Part shown: piece by piece, positions 62,392 to 64,000 of the stretch
Position numbering within the stretch: position 1 is the first letter of the stretch
How the letters are laid out: every line of letters starts with the position of its first letter
Source: Pedobacter nyackensis
GTDB taxonomy: Bacteria; Bacteroidota; Bacteroidia; Sphingobacteriales; Sphingobacteriaceae
NCBI RefSeq assembly: GCF_900176505.1
Contig: NZ_FWYB01000016.1
Location: 87,329-151,328 of the forward strand
DNA length: 64,000 nucleotides
Direction: 5' to 3'
Made by a program: the position numbers and the translations under genes
Notes under the pieces: model-generated
Seen by the model: only the letters and a program-made list of their open reading frames with translations
Databases searched by the model: none
Told to the model about the DNA's origin: nothing

Positions 62392-63273
62392 TTAAACACT
62401 TACTTTTTTCAATAGTTCAGCCATTGCTGCGCCTATTTCTGCAGGGCTTTCTACTACTGTAATACCGCATTCTGCCATAATTTTCATTTTAGCTGCAGCA
62501 GTATCATCAGCACCACCAACAATTGCACCAGCGTGACCCATTCTACGACCAGCAGGAGCAGTTTGTCCAGCGATAAAACCAACTACTGGTTTAGTACCGT
62601 TTTCTTTAATCCAAAGGGCGGCCTCAGCTTCCATTCCACCACCAATTTCACCAATCATGATGATACCTTCAGTTTCAGGATCGTTCATTAACAATTCAAC
62701 TGCTTCTTTAGTAGTTGTACCAATGATTGGGTCACCACCAATACCGATAGCAGTAGTGATACCTAATCCGGCTTTCACAACCTGATCAACAGCTTCGTAA
62801 GTTAAAGTACCTGATTTAGATACCACACCCACTGTACCTTTTCTGAAGATAAAACCTGGCATGATACCAACTTTAGCTTCATCAGCAGTAATTACTCCAG
62901 GACAGTTAGGACCGATTAAACGGCAATCTTTGTCTGAGATATATTCTTTAACCTGAATCATATCCTTAGTAGGGATACCTTCAGTAATACAAACGATAAC
63001 TTTAATTCCAGCTTCAGCAGCTTCCATGATCGCATCTGCAGCGAACGCAGGTGGAACAAAAATGATCGATACATTTGCGCCGGCTTTATCAACCGCATCC
63101 TTTACAGTATTAAATACCGGTTTGTCCAAATGAGTCTGACCACCTTTTCCAGGAGTCACACCACCAACAACGTTAGTTCCGTACTCGATCATTTGAGAAG
63201 CATGATAAGTACCCTCATTTCCAGTAAAACCCTGAACAATAACTTTTGAATCTTTATTTACTAAAACACTCAT
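62392..63273 (-). CDS. sucD: Succinate-CoA ligase alpha subunit
   Basis: 293 residues. CoA-binding Rossmann start VNKDSKVIVQGFTGNEGTYH, GGVTPGKGGQTHLDKPVFNT, CRLIGPNCPGVITADEAKVG, GVVSKSGTLTYEAVDQVVKA and the phosphohistidine loop RRMGHAGAIVGG. Together with SucC it converts succinyl-CoA to succinate with formation of ATP or GTP in the TCA cycle. sucC is not in the window. Strong promoter upstream. Confidence 0.97.
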   Translation of the reverse strand: MSVLVNKDSKVIVQGFTGNEGTYHASQMIEYGTNVVGGVTPGKGGQTHLDKPVFNTVKDAVDKAGANVSIIFVPPAFAADAIMEAAEAGIKVIVCITEGIPTKDMIQVKEYISDKDCRLIGPNCPGVITADEAKVGIMPGFIFRKGTVGVVSKSGTLTYEAVDQVVKAGLGITTAIGIGGDPIIGTTTKEAVELLMNDPETEGIIMIGEIGGGMEAEAALWIKENGTKPVVGFIAGQTAPAGRRMGHAGAIVGGADDTAAAKMKIMAECGITVVESPAEIGAAMAELLKKVSV

Positions 63274-63292
63274 GTATCTTTATTTTTTTGTG

Positions 63293-63324
63293 CAAATCTA
63301 AGCTAATTGGAATGTAATGTCAAA
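63293..63324 (-). promoter_or_regulatory. sucD promoter
   Basis: On the minus strand: TTTG, 20 bases, TAGATTTG. Both boxes fit the Bacteroidetes consensus and spacing exactly; the -7 box ends 19 bases before the ATG. Confidence 0.7.
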
Positions 63325-63402
63325 TGCAATCCAAATTTTATTACAACACTTTATTTAAAGCGCTTGCAAACCACATCACAAGAGGATCAAACAAAACAAT
63401 CA

Positions 63403-63526
63403 ATTTCAGGAAAGTAATTCCAGACAGCAAACGATTTCAGGAAAATTTTTCTGGTAAACAAACAAAATCAGGAATAACTAGGCTTGAACTAGCTCGAGTT
63501 AGCCTAAATCAACAAGTAATATCAGG
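63403..63526. repeat. CAGGAA motif repeated every 31 bases
   Basis: ATTTCAGGAAA occurs at 63403 and 63434, and AATCAGGAAT in the same register at 63466; CAGG lies at 63407, 63438 and 63469, spaced 31 and 31. A fourth CAGGA is at 63523, off register. Three short copies in A/T-rich DNA are modest evidence alone. Confidence 0.45.
63479..63506. repeat. Interrupted palindrome next to the CAGGAA motifs
   Basis: TAGGCT and AGCCTA outer arms, AACT and AGTT inner arms around AGCTCG, with a two-base bulge on the left side. It separates the third and fourth CAGGA copies. Confidence 0.5.
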
Positions 63527-63595
63527 ATAAGACATCCGTACAAAACGGCTATAGTAAGTTAAGGTTAAGGAGAGCTAAACAAGGGAATAAGTTGC

Positions 63596-63703
63596 GGGTT
63601 GCTTTACCTTTCCTTTACCCTTGGTTTAGGGTTGCTTTACCCCTGGGGTAAACCAAGGGTAAGGCAAGGGTAAAGGAAGGGTAAACCAAGGGTAAAGCAA
63701 CCC
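63596..63703. repeat. Nine 11-bp units in inverted arrangement (GGGTAAASSAA)
   Basis: Five direct units fill 63646-63700 exactly: GGGTAAACCAA, GGGTAAGGCAA, GGGTAAAGGAA, GGGTAAACCAA, GGGTAAAGCAA. Four reverse-oriented units fill 63599-63642: TTGCTTTACCT, TTCCTTTACCC, TTGGTTTAGGG, TTGCTTTACCC. Three bases (CTG) lie in the centre, and GGG and CCC close the ends. The whole can fold as an approximately 50-bp imperfect hairpin. Variation is almost only C for G, keeping the strong/weak base pattern. Confidence 0.85.
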
Positions 63704-63750
63704 TCTATTTTACTACTACTTTACCGCTGGTTATCCCCAACTCATTCCAA

Positions 63751-63942
63751 GCCCTGCATTAACGTGTCTTATACTGGGATTAGTTTACAGTAAAAAAGCT
63801 AATTACTGATTAGTGTTTACTTTTATTTTTGATTTTACTGACTGTAGTTTACAATGATAATTTAAATTACTGGTTGGTGTTTACATCTGCTTTTTATTTT
63901 ACTGAAATAGGTTTACTTCTGGTCTGATACGGGTTTTACTTT
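63751..63942. repeat. 32-bp ladder of GTTTAC and TTACTG motifs
   Basis: GTTTAC stands at 63783, 63815, 63847, 63879 and 63911, exactly 32 bases apart. In the first four of these units TTACTG is at columns 21-26, and ATACTG fills that place in the unit before (63771). Other columns are free. Units one/three and two/four are closer to each other (AATTACTG with TTGT- or TTAGTGTTTAC), so a 64-base duplication is nested in the 32-base one. The last unit has lost TTACTG. No cas genes or long identical repeats. Confidence 0.75.
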
Positions 63943-64000
63943 ACAGTTTTGAGAGGGGTTAATAATTATAAAATTAATTGTTTTTCTTTAGTTCTATTAT

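Larger units (their letters stand above)
63325..64000. other. Gene-free region with several periodic arrays
   Basis: 676 bases to the window edge in which I find no credible gene. Composition shifts from A-rich (63325-63540) through a G/C block (63596-63703) to T-rich (63770-64000). It contains three separate periodic arrays and a hairpin, listed individually. A 68-codon open frame here (63324-63530) consists largely of the first array and is not likely translated. Confidence 0.7.

Noticed and set aside
63324..63530. 68-residue open frame beside sucD
   Set aside because: It consists of repeat-array sequence, has no recognisable features and lies over the sucD promoter region.
63783..63942. 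The 32-bp ladder as a CRISPR array
   Set aside because: Repeats conserve only two six-base motifs, there is no long identical repeat alternating with unique spacers, and no cas gene is present in the window.
1..64000. Prophage, integrated element or antiphage system
   Set aside because: No integrase, transposase, capsid, restriction, toxin-antitoxin or retron-type genes are recognisable; gene content is chromosomal throughout.

Overview
The window reads as chromosomal DNA of a Bacteroidetes bacterium, most likely Pedobacter or a close relative in the Sphingobacteriaceae. Evidence: two SusC/SusD systems with FecR/ECF-sigma pairs, several promoters of the Bacteroidetes type (TTTG, 19-21 bp, TAnnTTTG), few Shine-Dalgarno sequences, AT-rich gene-dense DNA, a monomeric isocitrate dehydrogenase, and SusC proteins starting MNFYD or MNQIF with STN domains. 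I found no tRNA, rRNA, transposase, integrase or cas gene.

Layout. 1-16 kb: mixed housekeeping and accessory genes (secreted protein fragment, AraC regulator, dnaX, icd, a TonB-dependent receptor, short SSB, ThuA-like protein, HPP membrane protein, an Rrf2 regulator with its NAD(P)-binding partner, and an overlapping pair of exported proteins of unknown function). 16.2-27.6 kb: a minus-strand operon, FecR-like / ECF sigma / FecR / SusC / SusD / two TlpA-type thioredoxins / amidohydrolase, which looks like a nutrient-uptake locus with a redox or peptide flavour rather than a glycan locus. 28.2-42.4 kb: a polysaccharide utilisation locus (PUL), sigma / FecR / SusC / SusD / two surface lipoproteins, then a GH27 alpha-galactosidase, a small lipoprotein and a GH28-like protein, suggesting a galactose- and galacturonate-containing plant glycan.

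42.5-63.3 kb is core metabolism: rluA-like/panB, carA, an ABC exporter, aqpZ, eno, a DivIC/FtsB-like protein, a TRIC-type channel, a VWA membrane protein, a YafK-like L,D-transpeptidase, fabG, agmatine deiminase and N-carbamoylputrescine amidase (agmatine to putrescine), nrdA/nrdB, an RlpA-like protein, msrB and sucD.

The last 0.7 kb has no credible gene but holds three different short periodic arrays: a 31-bp CAGGAA motif, nine 11-bp units arranged as a large inverted repeat, and a 32-bp GTTTAC/TTACTG ladder. This is the least explained part of the window. Other non-coding structure worth attention: a 32-bp perfect palindrome beside ssb, matching operators at both Rrf2-linked promoters, a nested hairpin between fecR and susC, and a 95-nt hairpin downstream of nrdA.
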